Shown in pieces: positions 9,135 through 17,939 of a stretch of DNA of 64,000 nt. Numbering within the stretch: the stretch's first letter is position 1; each line of letters begins with the position of its first letter. This DNA comes from Bacillota bacterium (lineage in GTDB: Bacteria; Bacillota; Clostridia; Lachnospirales; Lachnospiraceae), in the NCBI GenBank assembly GCA_023414355.1, contig JAEZOB010000079.1:50751-114750 (forward strand), read 5' to 3'. The position numbers and the translations under genes are program-made. The notes under the pieces were generated by a model. It was not told the origin of the DNA. It searched no databases and saw only the letters and a list, made by a program, of their open reading frames with translations.

Positions 9135-9956
9135 CTACTGCGTTTGTATCTCACCCTCAGAAGTGGATTTCGTCTCCTCGTCCTTCTTTTCCTGCTCTTT
9201 GGCAGATGCTTTAGCCATTTTCTCAATGCTCTTCCAGAAGCTTGCCAGATCCTCATCCTTCTTCTTAGCCTTAGCACTCTTCTCATCGGTTAATTCTGTC
9301 AGCTCCACAAAAGCCTTATCTTCACTGCAAGCATCATAATATGCTTTGGTATCAGCATCCATCTCTCCGGAGTAGATCTTCAGCTTATTATCTTCACCGG
9401 TTACGACATAGAATTTAGAAAGTGCCGGTGCTGCCGTATTGATACTGGTAAATTTAATTTCATGATATACATATACAACATAGGTTCCTTCCTTGAGTCC
9501 CTTTTTCGTATATGTCTCAATTTTTTTATAATCTTCGATATATTCGGTCCTTGCCTGCAATTCCTCTTCAGACTCGACCTTGGTAGAATCGCTGATAATA
9601 CTTTTCAGGGTATCGATGTCTCGGTTATTCTTAGCTGTATAATAGGTCTCAAACAGCTTATCTATCTCAGGATAGGCACCCTTCTTCTCGACCGGATAAT
9701 CAGGAAGCGGAGTTGGAGAAGGAATAGGCGTAGGCGACACTGCCTCGGCGAGCTTCATAGCGGTACTGTCAGCCGTAGCCATTAGTGCATCATTCTCTGT
9801 GGTGGCCTTGTCATCTGCAATCTCTGTATTTAAAATTGTTTGAATACTACTCTCCTGGGCTTTGGGTCTGTCCTGACTAACGGACAAAGTTAATATGCCA
9901 ATGCCCATAGTACTCATTGTTGTAAGTAATATTATTTTTTTATATTTAAGTTTCAT
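9135..9956 (-). CDS. Secreted or membrane-anchored protein with Pro-rich linker, function unknown
   Basis: 273 residues. An N-terminal basic-hydrophobic segment (KYKKIILLTTMSTMGIGILTL) is a signal peptide or anchor. A Thr/Ala-rich stretch and a short SPTPIPSPTPLPDYP linker follow, then a globular domain (about 90-210). This domain has alternating helices and strands (YYTAKNNRDIDTLKSII ... YVVYVYHEIKF) like NTF2-type folds, and the C-terminus is a highly charged Lys/Glu tail. Similar proteins are common beside cell-surface genes of Lachnospiraceae. No catalytic motif is visible. Confidence 0.7.
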   Translation of the reverse strand: MKLKYKKIILLTTMSTMGIGILTLSVSQDRPKAQESSIQTILNTEIADDKATTENDALMATADSTAMKLAEAVSPTPIPSPTPLPDYPVEKKGAYPEIDKLFETYYTAKNNRDIDTLKSIISDSTKVESEEELQARTEYIEDYKKIETYTKKGLKEGTYVVYVYHEIKFTSINTAAPALSKFYVVTGEDNKLKIYSGEMDADTKAYYDACSEDKAFVELTELTDEKSAKAKKKDEDLASFWKSIEKMAKASAKEQEKKDEETKSTSEGEIQTQ

Positions 9957-10214
9957 TATATCTCCTCAATCATACCAATTAGAACACAACTACATCTGCT
10001 TTTCCTATTTTACCAAAAAGCGAAATAAAAATCAACCCAGTAATTTCATTTTTATGTAACATTATTTAACATTTTTGTAACATTTAATCTTTCTTTCCTC
10101 TAATAAGCTTAATATAACTCTGCTATTTTGCCGGTTCGTCCTAGGACAACAAAACATATCCACGAATAGATCCGTCAAATGGTTCATATTATTCTGAGAG
10201 TATCTTCGATCCTT

Positions 10215-10243
10215 TTGATACTTTATCCACCCTAGAATAAATA
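10215..10243 (+). promoter_or_regulatory. Candidate promoter for the EcsC-family gene
   Basis: TTGATA (10215-10220), 17-base spacer, TAAATA (10238-10243). It lies about 190 bases before the chosen start at 10433. The rest of the 9957-10432 gap is A+T-rich sequence in which I see no gene or strong structure. Confidence 0.35.
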
Positions 10244-10432
10244 TATTTTACATTTATATGGTTAGAATATATAATTAACACATACTTAATTTATATAGGG
10301 TCTATTCTCTACGACTTAAATAGGCCAGAGCCTATTACATCATCTATATTAAGCAGCAAATAAATGAATCGGAAGTGAACTGTTTTATTGATGTTATCAT
10401 CCGGCAATTTAACTTCAGGAAAGGTGATATCC

Positions 10433-11227
10433 ATGGTACAAACCCTAAAGCAACAGTTAAAACAGATAGAAGACCGGGAATTGTGTTTTTTAAGCCAATC
10501 CGGGAATACCTTATTGCAAAATACTCTGTCTCCTGTAATGAACAAGCTTCAGGATAAAATTCCCGTAAAATTACAGGACACATTGAATAGCGCATTTTAT
10601 AAAGGCTTTCAGCTTGTCTTTGAAAAAGGAATTCCATATATTGAAAAGAGCTACGATAAGAATAAAATTGAGCTGGAGTTTGACATCAATAATTATGCCT
10701 TAGGAAAAAGGATTAGTAAAAAGCATATCAAAAAGCTGGATCGACATTCTAAGCAAGCCAGGCTGATCAACTCCTCCTTTTCGGTACTGGAAGGCGGTGT
10801 TCTTGGACTTTTTGGCATTGGCCTTCCCGACATCCCATTATTTTTGACTGTCCTACTGAGGACTGTCTATGAGATTGCTCTCAGTTATGGATTTCATTAT
10901 GATACACAAGAGGAGAAAAGCTATATCATGCTGCTGATCAGCACAGCAATCAGCAAGGGAGATCCGCAAGTACAGCTAAATAAGGAGTTGGAACTCCTCG
11001 CCGACCAGATTGACAGTGGAATCAATATCAACGTAAACTTAGAGCAGCAGATGAAAGCAACCTCCGGCATGTTATCTGAGGCATTGTTAACAACAAAATT
11101 TCTACAGGGTATTCCTATTGCCGGTGCCGTCGGAGGGATCGTAAATTACAGCATTGTCAGCCGGGTGTCTACCTACGCCGGGATCAAATATAAGAAGAGA
11201 TATCTGCTGAAAAAGGTAAGTGAATAG
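10433..11227 (+). CDS. EcsC family protein
   Basis: 264 residues from the ATG at 10433, chosen because AGGAAAGGTG precedes it; an in-frame ATG at 10388 lacks such a site. The central region resembles the EcsC domain (VLEGGVLGLFGIGLPDIPLF followed by TVLLRTVYEIALSYGF), with a Gly-rich hydrophobic segment near the C-terminus (GIPIAGAVGGIVNYSIVSRV). EcsC of Bacillus sits with the EcsAB transporter, but its biochemical role is unknown, and no ecsAB is present here. The gene is alone on the plus strand ahead of a tRNA. Confidence 0.8.
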   Translation: MVQTLKQQLKQIEDRELCFLSQSGNTLLQNTLSPVMNKLQDKIPVKLQDTLNSAFYKGFQLVFEKGIPYIEKSYDKNKIELEFDINNYALGKRISKKHIKKLDRHSKQARLINSSFSVLEGGVLGLFGIGLPDIPLFLTVLLRTVYEIALSYGFHYDTQEEKSYIMLLISTAISKGDPQVQLNKELELLADQIDSGININVNLEQQMKATSGMLSEALLTTKFLQGIPIAGAVGGIVNYSIVSRVSTYAGIKYKKRYLLKKVSE

Positions 11228-11294
11228 CTGAAAAGCTTCTTTACTTTGCAAAATTTATAGTATATAATAACATAGTCTGAAAAATCAGAGAAAT

Positions 11295-11315
11295 GAAGTG
11301 CCTGAACGGCACTTC
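11295..11315 (+). terminator. Short hairpin between the EcsC gene and tRNA-Arg
   Basis: Perfect 8-bp stem GAAGTGCC / GGCACTTC with a five-base loop (TGAAC), followed by ACTTTGC. It lies 68 bases after the EcsC stop and 5 bases before tRNA-Arg. It may be a weak terminator or a tRNA leader processing signal. Confidence 0.4.
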
Positions 11316-11320
11316 ACTTT

Positions 11321-11393
11321 GCACCTGTAGCTCAGTGGATAGAGCGTTCGCCTCCGGAGCGAAAGGCCGCCGGTTCAAATCCAGTCAGGTGCA
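11321..11393 (+). tRNA. tRNA-Arg (anticodon CCG)
   Basis: Acceptor arms GCACCTG and CAGGTGC pair fully and the discriminator is A. The D arm GCTC...GAGC is intact. The anticodon stem TTCGC/GCGAA encloses loop CTCCGGA with anticodon CCG. The T arm carries GGTTCAAAT. CCA is not encoded. It decodes the rare CGG arginine codon. Confidence 0.95.
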
Positions 11394-11427
11394 CTACATT
11401 ATTTAGCTACAGGGTATAGGTTATGAA

Positions 11428-11678
11428 AGCCCGGAAGATAACAGGAGCTTCCCTCACACACTGAAGCCAGTACAAATCTCCTCTTTGTATGTCACTATCG
11501 GAAAGAACTGTCCGCTCGTTGACCTACAAAGCGGAGATTTGTTCTTTCAACAGTGCATGTGCGCGAAAGCAAAGCGAGCATATGCAAGCTTGCTTGCATA
11601 TATGCGAGCGCGCACGCGAACCTGATTGCGAGTTTACGAGCATATCAGGTGTGAGAAGCCCCTATTATCTTCCGGGCT
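11428..11678. repeat. 251-bp complex inverted-repeat element (structured RNA or MITE-like)
   Basis: The outer arms are 24 bases (11428-11451 and 11655-11678) with two mismatches, both of which become G-U pairs in a minus-strand RNA. The stem then continues as CTCACAC with GTGTGAG. Inside are an ACAAATCTCC/GGAGATTTGT hairpin (about 11472-11543) and a GCATATGCAAGC/GCTTGCATATATGC hairpin nested in GTGCGCG/CGCGCAC (about 11556-11617). It shares the basal motif CTTCCCTCACACACT with the element at 37307-37472. A short open frame inside it is judged spurious. Confidence 0.65.
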
Positions 11679-11918
11679 GATTTAGTCTGTGTAAAAGTAA
11701 CCGGATTTTGTTTGTGACGTTATATACAAGATGATTTATTATATATTTGCTCTATATTTGTTCTATTTTTTTATATTTTTGTATCTATATCGGTGCATAT
11801 ATTGTTGTATTTATCTTGATAAAGATAATTTCTATATTTTCTTACTTCATAATAGATAGCAGCACCTTCTTGCAAAACACGAAAAAGCATTCTTCATATA
11901 TTTTATTGGGGTGATTGA

Positions 11919-12164
11919 ATGAATTCCTGTGAGTTTGTGACTTTGGTGGCTGCGTTATCCTGTGGCATCTTCAAATGTGTTCCGCGGGAGGAGCTTCCCT
12001 TAGTGATCACTGTATTTTCTTAAATAGCAGCTACCTTAGCAACAATTGCAGAAGAGGAAAATCTGCCACATCCCGAACAAGCGACTCCTGCTCTGCCGCC
12101 GTCTCCGGTGTCCTCCGCCGATGATTCTCTTTTCCCGATAACAGCACAAGGTACTAAATCATGA
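11919..12164 (+). pseudogene. DUF6774-like small protein gene interrupted by an in-frame TAA
   Basis: An ATG at 11919, with GGGGTGA eight bases upstream, opens a frame starting MNSCEFVTLVAALSCGIFKC, the typical start of DUF6774 proteins of clostridia. After 34 residues the frame hits TAA (12021-12023), then continues without interruption for 46 more codons (IAATLATIAEEENLPHPEQ, a Pro-rich tail, stop at 12162-12164). In relatives as I remember them the position of the stop is Gln, so a single CAA to TAA change would explain it. Either the gene is dead or only a 34-residue product is made. Confidence 0.6.
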
Positions 12165-12182
12165 TTTTTACGTGTAGAAAAC

Positions 12183-12200
12183 GTGCGCCGCTAGGCGCAC
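12183..12200. repeat. GTGCGCC/GGCGCAC hairpin
   Basis: A perfect 7-bp G+C-rich stem with a four-base loop lies between the DUF6774 pseudogene and the por terminator. It has no T-run. It could be part of a bidirectional termination region. Confidence 0.4.
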
Positions 12201-12205
12201 ATTAT

Positions 12206-12244
12206 AATAAGCCCGATCAATGATTTCTCATTGTCGGGCTTATT
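12206..12244 (-). terminator. Terminator of nifJ/por
   Basis: AATAAGCCCGATCAATGA (12206-12223) pairs with TCATTGTCGGGCTTATT (12228-12244), with a single bulge and a four-base loop. It is followed on the minus strand by TTATTATAAT. It lies 35 bases after the por stop and may also serve the plus-strand pseudogene. Confidence 0.75.
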
Positions 12245-12278
12245 CATTTTAGTACTTATCAATCACATTTAAGAAAAA

Positions 12279-15200
12279 TTATTCGTTGGATCCGTAAAGC
12301 TGAGTAAGCTTAACTAAATGCTCATACTTAGCCATCGCATTCTTCTCCGCATTAGCGAACAGCTGCCCTGCTCTCTCAGGATTCTGACGAACTAAGGAGC
12401 TGTAACGTACCTCATTCTTGATGAAATCCTGATAGCTTGCTGAAGGAGCCTTGCTATCTAACTGGAACGGGTTCTTGCCTTCTTCAGCTACACGAGGATC
12501 GAAGCGGAACATATTCCAGTAACCGGAAGCTACCGCATTCTTCTCTTCTGTCTGAGATACGCCCATACCACCCTTGATTCCATGGTTGATACAAGGAGCA
12601 TAGCAGATTACGATGGAAGGACCGTTGTAGCTTTCTGCCTCAACGAATGCCTTGATTGTCTGGTTATAATCAGCACCCATAGCAACCTGAGCAACATATA
12701 CATAACCATAGCTCATTGCGATTGCAGCTAAATCCTTCTTCTTCACTTCCTTACCTGCTGCAGCGAACTGTGCAATAGCACCGGTAGGAGTAGATTTGGA
12801 GGACTGACCGCCTGTGTTGGAGTAGATCTCGGTATCAAATACTAAGATATTAACGTCCTGACCGCTTGCAATTACATGATCGAGACCGCCGAAGCCGATA
12901 TCATATGCCCAACCGTCACCGCCGAGGATCCACTGGGACTTCTTGGACATGAATTCCTTATCCTTTAAGATGTCCTTACCTTCAGCACAGCCGCAAGCTT
13001 CCAGTACTCTTACGAGTGCTCTGGTTGCACCTGCATTCTCACGACCATTGTTATAGGTTGCAAGATATCTCTCAGCTGCTGCCTTAACGTCTTCCTTACC
13101 GGAATTTGCAGCCAAAGCTTCAATCTTAGCTTTTACTCTGTCTCTTAATGCCTGCTGAGCAAGGAACATACCGTAGCCATACTCTGCATTATCCTCAAAT
13201 AAGGAGTTAGCCCATGCAGGACCATGTCCTTCTTTGTTTACTGTATAAGGTGTGGAAGGATAAGAACCACCCCAGATGGAGGAACAGCCTGTTGCATTGG
13301 AAACGAACATTCTGTCACCGAATAACTGTGTTACTAACTTAGCATAAGGTGTTTCACCACAACCTGCACATGCGCCGGAGAATTCAAGTAAAGGCTGTTT
13401 GAACTGACTTCCCTTTACGGATACATCCTTGAATTTCTCAGCAACCTCAGGCTTCTCTTCTAAGGTCAGGCCATATTCAAATACCTTCTGCTCTGTCAGC
13501 TGTGTATCAAGAGGCTTCATTACGAGAGCCTTCTCACCCTTCTTGCCGGGACATACATTAGCACAAGAACCGCATCCCATACAGTCAAGGGAAGAAACAG
13601 TCATAGCAAATTCTAAGCCGGGAACACCGGTCATAGCAGTCTTCTTCATTCCTGCAGGAGCCTTAGCAGCTTCCTCTGCGGTTAAAGCAACCGGGCGGAT
13701 AACAGCGTGAGGACATACATAGGAACAGAAGTTACACTGGATACAGTTCTCAGGATTCCACTCGGGAACATCTACTGCAATACCGCGCTTCTCGTATGCA
13801 GAGGAGCCCTGAGGTAAGGTACCGTCAGCTGCATTTGCAAATGCGGATACAGGAAGATCATTACCCTGCTGAGCACTTACGGGTGTTAAGATATTATTTA
13901 CGAAATCAACAACTTCTTTTCTGCCTTCGCTAACCTTAATTAGGATTTCTTCATCCTGAGCGTTCTTCCAGCTCTCAGGAACTGCGATCTCTTTCAGACC
14001 TGTAAGACCGCGGTCAATCGCATCATGATTCATCTTTACGATTGCCTCACCCTTCTTACCGTAGGATGCAGTTGCAGCGTCTTTCATATATTTAACGGCT
14101 TCTTCTACAGGAATGATGTTTGCAAGCTTGAAGAACGCAGCCTGAAGGATTGTATTGATACGTCCGCCTAAGCCGATTTCCTTACCAATGCTGATACCGT
14201 CAATTGTGTAGAACTTGATATTGTTTTCAGCGATATAACGCTTAACCTGTCCGGGCAGATGCTTCTCAAGCTCTTCCATATCCCAGCCGCAGTTGAGCAG
14301 GAAGGTACCACCCTTCTTAATCTCCTGAACCATGTTATACTTTCTAACATAGGAAGGATTATGACATGCTACAAAGTCAGCCTCTGTGATCAGGTAAGTT
14401 GACTTAATCGGCTTCTTACCAAATCTTAAGTGGGACATGGTAACACCACCGGACTTCTTGGAGTCATAGTCAAAGTAAGCCTGAGCATACATATTGGTAT
14501 GATCACCGATGATCTTGATGGAGTTCTTGTTCGCACCTACAGTACCGTCCGCACCAAGACCCCAGAACTTACAGCTGATGGTTCCTTCAGGAGTGGTGTT
14601 GGGATTCTCCTTGATATCAAGGGATAAGTTAGTAACATCATCCTTGATACCGATGGTGAAGGTCTTCTTCTCGGTATTCTTATATACTGCAATAATCTGA
14701 GCAGGAGTAGTGTTCTTGGAGCCTAAACCGTAACGTCCGTTGAATACGGGAACATTAGCAAACTTACTGTCCTTTAATGCTGTAACAACGTCTAAGTATA
14801 AAGGCTCGCCAAGAGAACCGGGTTCTTTGGTTCTATCAAGAACCGTAATCTTCTTCACAGTTGCAGGAATTGCTTCCAATAAACGATCAGCGCGGAAAGG
14901 ACGATACAGACGTACCTTTACGAGACCAACCTTAGCACCATTTGCATTCATGAAATCAATGGTCTCTTCGATGGTATCATTTACAGAGCCCATAGCTACG
15001 ATAACATGCTCAGCATCAGCTGCGCCATAGTAGTTGAATAACTTGTAATCTGTACCAAGCTTAGCGTTAACCTTGTCCATGTACTCTTCAACAATTGCGG
15101 GAAGAGCCTCATAATATGTATTGCAAGCTTCTCTTGCCTGGAAGAATACGTCAGGGTTCTGAGCGGAACCACGAAGTACAGGATGCTCAGGATTTAATGC

Positions 15201-15818
15201 GTTGTGACGGAATGCTTCAACTGCATCCATATCAACCATTTCCTTCAGATCTTCATAATCCCAGGTTTCAATCTTCTGAATCTCATGAGAGGTTCTGAAG
15301 CCGTCGAAGAAATGTAAGAAAGGTACTCTTCCTTTAATCGTAGCCAGATGAGCTACAGCACCTAAATCCATAACCTCCTGAGGGTTGCTGCTTGCTAAAA
15401 GCGCAAAGCCGGTCTGACGACAAGCATAGATATCGGAGTGATCACCGAAGATAGATAATGCATGGCTTGCTAAAGCACGAGCGGATACATGGATCACGCA
15501 CGGAAGTAATTCGCCTGCGATCTTATACATATTGGGGATCATAAGTAATAAACCTTGGGATGCTGTGTATGTAGTTGTTAAAGCACCTGCTGCTAAAGAG
15601 CCGTGAACTGTACCGGCTGCTCCTGCTTCAGACTGCATCTCAACTACCTTTACCTCGTGTCCGAAAATGTTCTTTTTGCCTTCTGCTGACCATTTATCAG
15701 TTACTTCGGCCATAACGGAGCTAGGTGTAATAGGATAGATTGCTGCAACATCGGTAAATGCATATGACACGTGTCCAGCTGCATTATTACCATCCATTGT
15801 TTTCATTTTCCTTGCCAT
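12279..15818 (-). CDS. nifJ: Pyruvate:ferredoxin (flavodoxin) oxidoreductase
   Basis: Single-chain homodimeric POR of 1179 residues. It oxidises pyruvate to acetyl-CoA and CO2 and reduces ferredoxin, the central step of anaerobic sugar fermentation. Seen in order: the pyrimidine-binding domain (AAIYPITPSSVMAE), the gamma domain, two [4Fe-4S] ferredoxin-type clusters (CIQCNFCSYVCPHAVIRP and CMGCGSCANVCPG), a CAGCGETPY cysteine pair for the third cluster, and the TPP site GDGWAYDIGFGGLDH. I start at the ATG at 15818 with AAGGAGG eight bases before it; an upstream in-frame ATG would add a non-homologous 31-residue leader. It is monocistronic with its own terminator. Confidence 0.97.
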   Translation of the reverse strand: MARKMKTMDGNNAAGHVSYAFTDVAAIYPITPSSVMAEVTDKWSAEGKKNIFGHEVKVVEMQSEAGAAGTVHGSLAAGALTTTYTASQGLLLMIPNMYKIAGELLPCVIHVSARALASHALSIFGDHSDIYACRQTGFALLASSNPQEVMDLGAVAHLATIKGRVPFLHFFDGFRTSHEIQKIETWDYEDLKEMVDMDAVEAFRHNALNPEHPVLRGSAQNPDVFFQAREACNTYYEALPAIVEEYMDKVNAKLGTDYKLFNYYGAADAEHVIVAMGSVNDTIEETIDFMNANGAKVGLVKVRLYRPFRADRLLEAIPATVKKITVLDRTKEPGSLGEPLYLDVVTALKDSKFANVPVFNGRYGLGSKNTTPAQIIAVYKNTEKKTFTIGIKDDVTNLSLDIKENPNTTPEGTISCKFWGLGADGTVGANKNSIKIIGDHTNMYAQAYFDYDSKKSGGVTMSHLRFGKKPIKSTYLITEADFVACHNPSYVRKYNMVQEIKKGGTFLLNCGWDMEELEKHLPGQVKRYIAENNIKFYTIDGISIGKEIGLGGRINTILQAAFFKLANIIPVEEAVKYMKDAATASYGKKGEAIVKMNHDAIDRGLTGLKEIAVPESWKNAQDEEILIKVSEGRKEVVDFVNNILTPVSAQQGNDLPVSAFANAADGTLPQGSSAYEKRGIAVDVPEWNPENCIQCNFCSYVCPHAVIRPVALTAEEAAKAPAGMKKTAMTGVPGLEFAMTVSSLDCMGCGSCANVCPGKKGEKALVMKPLDTQLTEQKVFEYGLTLEEKPEVAEKFKDVSVKGSQFKQPLLEFSGACAGCGETPYAKLVTQLFGDRMFVSNATGCSSIWGGSYPSTPYTVNKEGHGPAWANSLFEDNAEYGYGMFLAQQALRDRVKAKIEALAANSGKEDVKAAAERYLATYNNGRENAGATRALVRVLEACGCAEGKDILKDKEFMSKKSQWILGGDGWAYDIGFGGLDHVIASGQDVNILVFDTEIYSNTGGQSSKSTPTGAIAQFAAAGKEVKKKDLAAIAMSYGYVYVAQVAMGADYNQTIKAFVEAESYNGPSIVICYAPCINHGIKGGMGVSQTEEKNAVASGYWNMFRFDPRVAEEGKNPFQLDSKAPSASYQDFIKNEVRYSSLVRQNPERAGQLFANAEKNAMAKYEHLVKLTQLYGSNE

Positions 15819-16007
15819 TGAAATGTCCTCCTTAAATTTTCTACCTGGTTCCTGTGATAAAGTATCACACGCACAAAATGAATATTCGAAAAGCATCTCA
15901 AAACAACGCAAAAGTACTGAAATATTCAGCTTGTGCGTGGGGTACTTTTACCACGAATCGAACCAAATCGATGAGAATCAATATATGTTTTTATTGCTCG
16001 ATTCATT

Positions 16008-16036
16008 ATTATAACACATTGTAAAAAATATTGAAA
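16008..16036 (-). promoter_or_regulatory. Candidate promoter for nifJ/por
   Basis: On the minus strand TTTCAA (16031-16036), 17-base spacer, TATAAT (16008-16013). It would give an untranslated leader of about 180 bases, long for a housekeeping gene; I see no recognised riboswitch in it. Confidence 0.45.
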
Positions 16037-16120
16037 CAGAAAATATGTATAATCCTATAATTTTCTCATAAAAAATGTTAGTTATTCTGTATGAAGGAAG
16101 AAAAGCTACCATAATTCGCT

Positions 16121-16174
16121 AAAAACCGAGGCTGCTGCGGTTATATTTTTTCACTGCACCAGCCCCGGTTTTTT
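16121..16174 (-). terminator. Terminator of the GH18 chitinase gene
   Basis: On the minus strand the stem ACCGGGGCTG / CAGCCTCGGT, with one G-T pair, ends in GTTTTTAG. It has a long loop and starts 17 bases after the chitinase stop. Confidence 0.75.
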
Positions 16175-16190
16175 ACCTAATATTCTATTT

Positions 16191-17798
16191 TTACTTTAAA
16201 CCGTTATATAACGCTCCCAAAAGAATTCTGTTTGGATCCTGGCTAAGCTCCCAGATCATCGCTCCACCCAGTCCTTTATTCTTTATATATGCTGCCTTCA
16301 GTGCCATGGATTCTTCATCCTCATAGGTAATGAAGGTAGATCCGTTGAATAACCACGGCACCTTGGACTCAGAATGGAAATAGCGGACAAATCCGGGCGC
16401 ATTAAGGTAGTTAGCCACAATATTGGAATAATTGATGGATTGAGCACCGGAATACGTCTGATATAATCCGAAATTAACATTTGCTACTGCCTTAAATATG
16501 TATCCATAAAAGGGCACTCCCATAATCAGCTTGTCTGCCGGTAATCCTGCGGATAGCCAGGTTCTGACTGATTGATCCACGCTGTCCTTATACTGTGGTG
16601 ACGGATCGCTGTTAGTATAAAGAGGAGCGTTAAAATCGGTATACTGATCCCAGGAGCCATGCAGATCATAGGTCATAAGGTTCACATAATCCACATATTG
16701 CTGTAGTTTACTTAATTCAATATTATTCAGATACCAGCTTCCTGCTGCTCCTGCGAAGCTAAGGATATACTGCTTCCCGTCGACAGCCTCCTGAGCATTA
16801 AGCTTTTCCCTTAACTTCTGCATCAGAAGGGTAAAATTCGTCTTATCCTCCGGTCTTCTGATATTTGTAGATAATCCACCGTTGACCGGATATTCCCAGT
16901 CGATATCCACACCGTCAATTCCGTATTTTACAAGAAAGGCAACGCAGCTGTCAGCAAAAGCAGTTCTGGATGCATCTGTCAGAGCAGCATCTGAAAATCT
17001 ACTCGACCAGGACCAGCCTCCTACTGCGATTACAATTTTCAAATTCGGGTTCGTCTGCTTTAATGCATTCAGTTTTGCGAGATTGGAGGCATCAACATCC
17101 GGATAGCCCAGAGCGATCTTCAAATCACTTCCGATATTGGCAAAGGCATAATTGATATGTGTCAACTTCGATGCATCGATTTTATCGGGTGTATAGCCCG
17201 AATAGGCCGCCCATGCTGCATAATAACCGACAACCTTTGTTGCAGGAACCGTAGGCATGGGTGTCACTGTAGGTGCAGGGGTCGCTGTCGGTGTTGCTGC
17301 CGGTACTGGCGTTGTTGTCGGTACTGGAGTTGCTGTCGGTACTGGCGTTGCTGTCGGTACTGGCGTTGCTGTCGGTGCCGGCGTTGCAGTTGGAACGGGG
17401 GTCATAGCCGAGGTTGCTAAAGTAAGAATGTTACTCTTTACCGAACTGTTGCCAGCCGCATCCCTTGCTACGACATAAAAGCTATAGGAAGTGTTAGGAG
17501 TTAATCCGGACGCCAGATAAGTGGCTGTTGTTGATGTGCCGCTTAAGCTATAGTTCTTATAGATTTCATAATATGTAACTTTGACGTTATCAGTTGAGAG
17601 ATTCCAGGAAAGTGATACCGAAGTATCCGTAACTGAGGTTGCATGTAGATTTTGTGGTGCCGTAGGAGCTGTTTTATCTCCTCTGGATGGTTTTGCGTAT
17701 GCTGTGACAGTCATTGCTCCGTTGGTTACTACTGTCATAACCATCAATAATGCAAGCCATATTCTTACTCTGAAAATCCTTTTTCGTAATCTTTCCAT
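16191..17798 (-). CDS. Secreted GH18 chitinase with N-terminal fibronectin type III domain
   Basis: 535 residues. A signal peptide (about 1-36, basic start, hydrophobic core, AYA cleavage site) shows export. It is followed by a fibronectin III domain (about 43-130), a Thr/Pro linker made of repeated TPVPTA units (about 133-185), and a GH18 barrel (about 187-535). The GH18 signature DGVDIDWEYP is intact, with the catalytic acid Glu near residue 302, so it should hydrolyse chitin or related beta-1,4-GlcNAc chains. There is no separate chitin-binding or cell-wall anchor domain. Cortex or peptidoglycan-directed GH18 enzymes (YaaH-like) usually carry LysM domains, absent here. Confidence 0.93.
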   Translation of the reverse strand: MERLRKRIFRVRIWLALLMVMTVVTNGAMTVTAYAKPSRGDKTAPTAPQNLHATSVTDTSVSLSWNLSTDNVKVTYYEIYKNYSLSGTSTTATYLASGLTPNTSYSFYVVARDAAGNSSVKSNILTLATSAMTPVPTATPAPTATPVPTATPVPTATPVPTTTPVPAATPTATPAPTVTPMPTVPATKVVGYYAAWAAYSGYTPDKIDASKLTHINYAFANIGSDLKIALGYPDVDASNLAKLNALKQTNPNLKIVIAVGGWSWSSRFSDAALTDASRTAFADSCVAFLVKYGIDGVDIDWEYPVNGGLSTNIRRPEDKTNFTLLMQKLREKLNAQEAVDGKQYILSFAGAAGSWYLNNIELSKLQQYVDYVNLMTYDLHGSWDQYTDFNAPLYTNSDPSPQYKDSVDQSVRTWLSAGLPADKLIMGVPFYGYIFKAVANVNFGLYQTYSGAQSINYSNIVANYLNAPGFVRYFHSESKVPWLFNGSTFITYEDEESMALKAAYIKNKGLGGAMIWELSQDPNRILLGALYNGLK

Positions 17799-17822
17799 AG
17801 TATGTCTCTCCTTCGTCAGTAA

Positions 17823-17910
17823 GTTTGGTTGAGTGTAAGCTTGAGTTGTACATTATGTACATTCCCCTAACATTCATGCTATCAATTACAGTACATTATG
17901 TCAACCAAAC
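17823..17910 (-). promoter_or_regulatory. Chitinase promoter with paired operator-like repeats
   Basis: A minus-strand promoter TTGACA (17899-17904), 17-base spacer, TAGCAT (17876-17881) is visible. GTACATTATG occurs twice, once overlapping the spacer beside the -35 box (17891-17900) and once as the fuller palindrome GTACATTATGTAC (17848-17860) downstream of the -10 box, about 42 bp apart. An outer inverted pair GTTTGGTTGA / TCAACCAAAC spans 17823-17832 and 17901-17910. The layout suggests a repressor binding two sites with DNA looping; the regulator is unknown. Confidence 0.6.
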
Positions 17911-17939
17911 CGACCTAGGGAAACACTGGTAAACCTACA

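Noticed and set aside
11489..11680. 63-codon plus-strand frame inside the 11.4-kb hairpin element
   Set aside because: Its course follows the inverted repeats; no ribosome site and no protein-like pattern.
12021..12023. Stop codon in the DUF6774 gene as a selenocysteine site
   Set aside because: The codon is TAA, not TGA, and there is no SECIS-like hairpin directly after it.
15819..15911. 31-residue N-terminal extension of POR
   Set aside because: It lies in the leader, lacks family similarity, and AAGGAGG marks the ATG at 15818.
17157..17478. Cys/Arg-rich and Val/Gly-rich plus-strand frames in the chitinase linker
   Set aside because: They are the antisense of the Thr/Pro repeats; no ribosome site or homology.
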